A stretch of 41,794 bases of DNA from contig NC_049993.1 of the NCBI RefSeq assembly GCF_000003815.2, positions 19,464,836 to 19,506,629 on the forward strand, read 5' to 3'. This DNA is from Branchiostoma floridae (Eukaryota > Chordata > Leptocardii > Amphioxiformes > Branchiostomatidae). Shown piece after piece: positions 40,718-41,794 of this stretch (position 1 is its first letter; the number at the start of each line of letters is the position of its first letter). The position numbers and the translations under genes are program-made. The notes under the pieces are model-generated. The model searched no databases. It worked only from the letters and a program-made list of their open reading frames with translations, and was not told the origin of the DNA.

Positions 40718-40975
40718 ACTAAGTATTGCCTTACGTATTTTCTGTACTGCAGGGAGACACTGATAGTGAGTAATTGTATTGTGTCCCTCTTCATTTTGTA
40801 ATGGCGAATCTTTATAAAGAAATAAAGATTAAAGCTTGTCCCCCGCACATCAGCTTATTCCGTCCCTGGAATTATGCAATCCTGTATTCATGCCGACACA
40901 CTACAGAACGCTGCCCAACTTTCAGAGACAAGTGTACTTCAAACTCTTGCTGTTGTGTTGAATGGACCCACTGAG

Positions 40976-40984
40976 TAGTAGTAG

Positions 40985-41024
<40 letters not shown>

Positions 41025-41026
41025 AG
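40976..41026 (+). repeat. (GTA)n(GTT)n trinucleotide microsatellite
   Basis: AGTAGTAGTA followed by about thirteen GTT units. The remainder to 41794 contains only short ORFs with no family I recognise. Confidence 0.95.
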
Positions 41027-41794
41027 TTAAGCCTGCGTCACAATTCATGCAAACGCCGGCCGAATTGGCGGATCTCGCCGGATTTCAAAATCGCACAAGC
41101 ATCGACCGTATTTTTCACTGAAAATCTGCTCCCCACAGATATAGTTGAACTGGACGAGGTATTTCTTTTCGGAAAGTCTAAGTTCTTGTCTTTTTTTAAT
41201 TTTTGGCGTACAGCTGACATCACAAGGAGGTTTAGACCCCAACGGCGAGGTACTAAAAATCGCGCGAAGTCCTAGTGAGTCGCCAGGACGTTGGCCGCAA
41301 TTTTTTTCTGGCCGAAAATGCCCATTTGGAGCTCGCCAACACGTCGGGCGAGCCCAGTTCTTGATTTGTGTCGGGAGCTTTCGCGGTGCGAAGGGGCGGG
41401 GTGTGTGATCTTTGTTACGAGAAGGACCGGTCGTCCGAACGTTCTTTCACCCCGTGGTGTACGCGTGCCTTCGGTAGCGTATTTATACCTGCTGTTTTCT
41501 TTATAAAGCAACTATTTTAGAGATAGCTCACACCAAAGCTTTGAGACCCAGTCTGCAAATGTTCACAGCAAAATAGGTGCAAACATTGGTCAGTTTCAAC
41601 AAATGCTTAGAGTCTTCCAACTAAATCCCGCCCCTGCCGTATTGTCCGCAGACTATACTGAAATCTGTCCTTGTGTTTCAAAGTTTTGAAAAAAAAAATA
41701 TTCTAAGAACAGAAGCGACTAGAGCATGTTAGCCTTATTGTTCAGTAACCCGGCGTGCACTGCCGTCTTGCGGCGGTCTTTGTCACACTCTTTT

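Overview
The window is animal nuclear DNA and most likely comes from a cephalochordate (amphioxus, Branchiostoma). The reasons are vertebrate-like genes split by GT-AG introns in phases shared across exons, an NFIL3-type gene whose coding region lies in one exon, many short TIR and foldback elements, microsatellites, and minisatellites that straddle exon-intron junctions. I recall that last feature as characteristic of amphioxus genes. The species cannot be fixed from the sequence. Three runs of N (1355-1754, 4729-4828, 40403-40717) are assembly gaps.

Region 1 (1-9.8 kb, + strand) holds the 3' three quarters of an SLC38A9-like gene, the lysosomal arginine-sensing transporter of the mTORC1 pathway. 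Ten constitutive exons join in frame to 411 residues and a stop. The gene is remodelled in several ways. Five of its splice junctions or exon ends are partly copied in tandem. Exon 6 has a diverged duplicate that looks like a mutually exclusive alternative. A minisatellite in one intron carries six CCAAT boxes. Two related PIF/Harbinger-like MITEs sit in introns in opposite orientation.

Region 2 (9.6-20.9 kb) is a tandem segmental duplication. Each unit has one intronless coding exon, on the - strand, for an NFIL3/E4BP4-family bZIP factor (473 and 469 aa). The genes converge on SLC38A9. The protein has a normal NFIL3 bZIP near the N-terminus and a second, complete bZIP-like domain at the C-terminus that aligns to the first without gaps. 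This is the most unusual observation in the window. Unit A (9592-16162) carries a 2.75-kb insertion that unit B (17075-20853) lacks. Homology on the 5' side stops 30 bp inside the 5'UTR intron, so the copies share a splice acceptor but not an upstream exon.

Region 3 (20.9-41.8 kb) has no gene I can support. It contains a (GT)n block, a 5'-truncated LINE, a palindromic TIR element, a second copy of that element split by a hAT-like insertion with an 8-bp target duplication, several families of nested foldback repeats, degenerate and dimeric minisatellites, and candidate regulatory motifs. The most notable of these are nine nuclear-receptor-type IR1 palindromes between 24.5 and 35 kb, and RFX-type X-boxes at 35.7 and 38.0 kb.

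All calls come from reading the sequence and remembered family knowledge. No searches were run.
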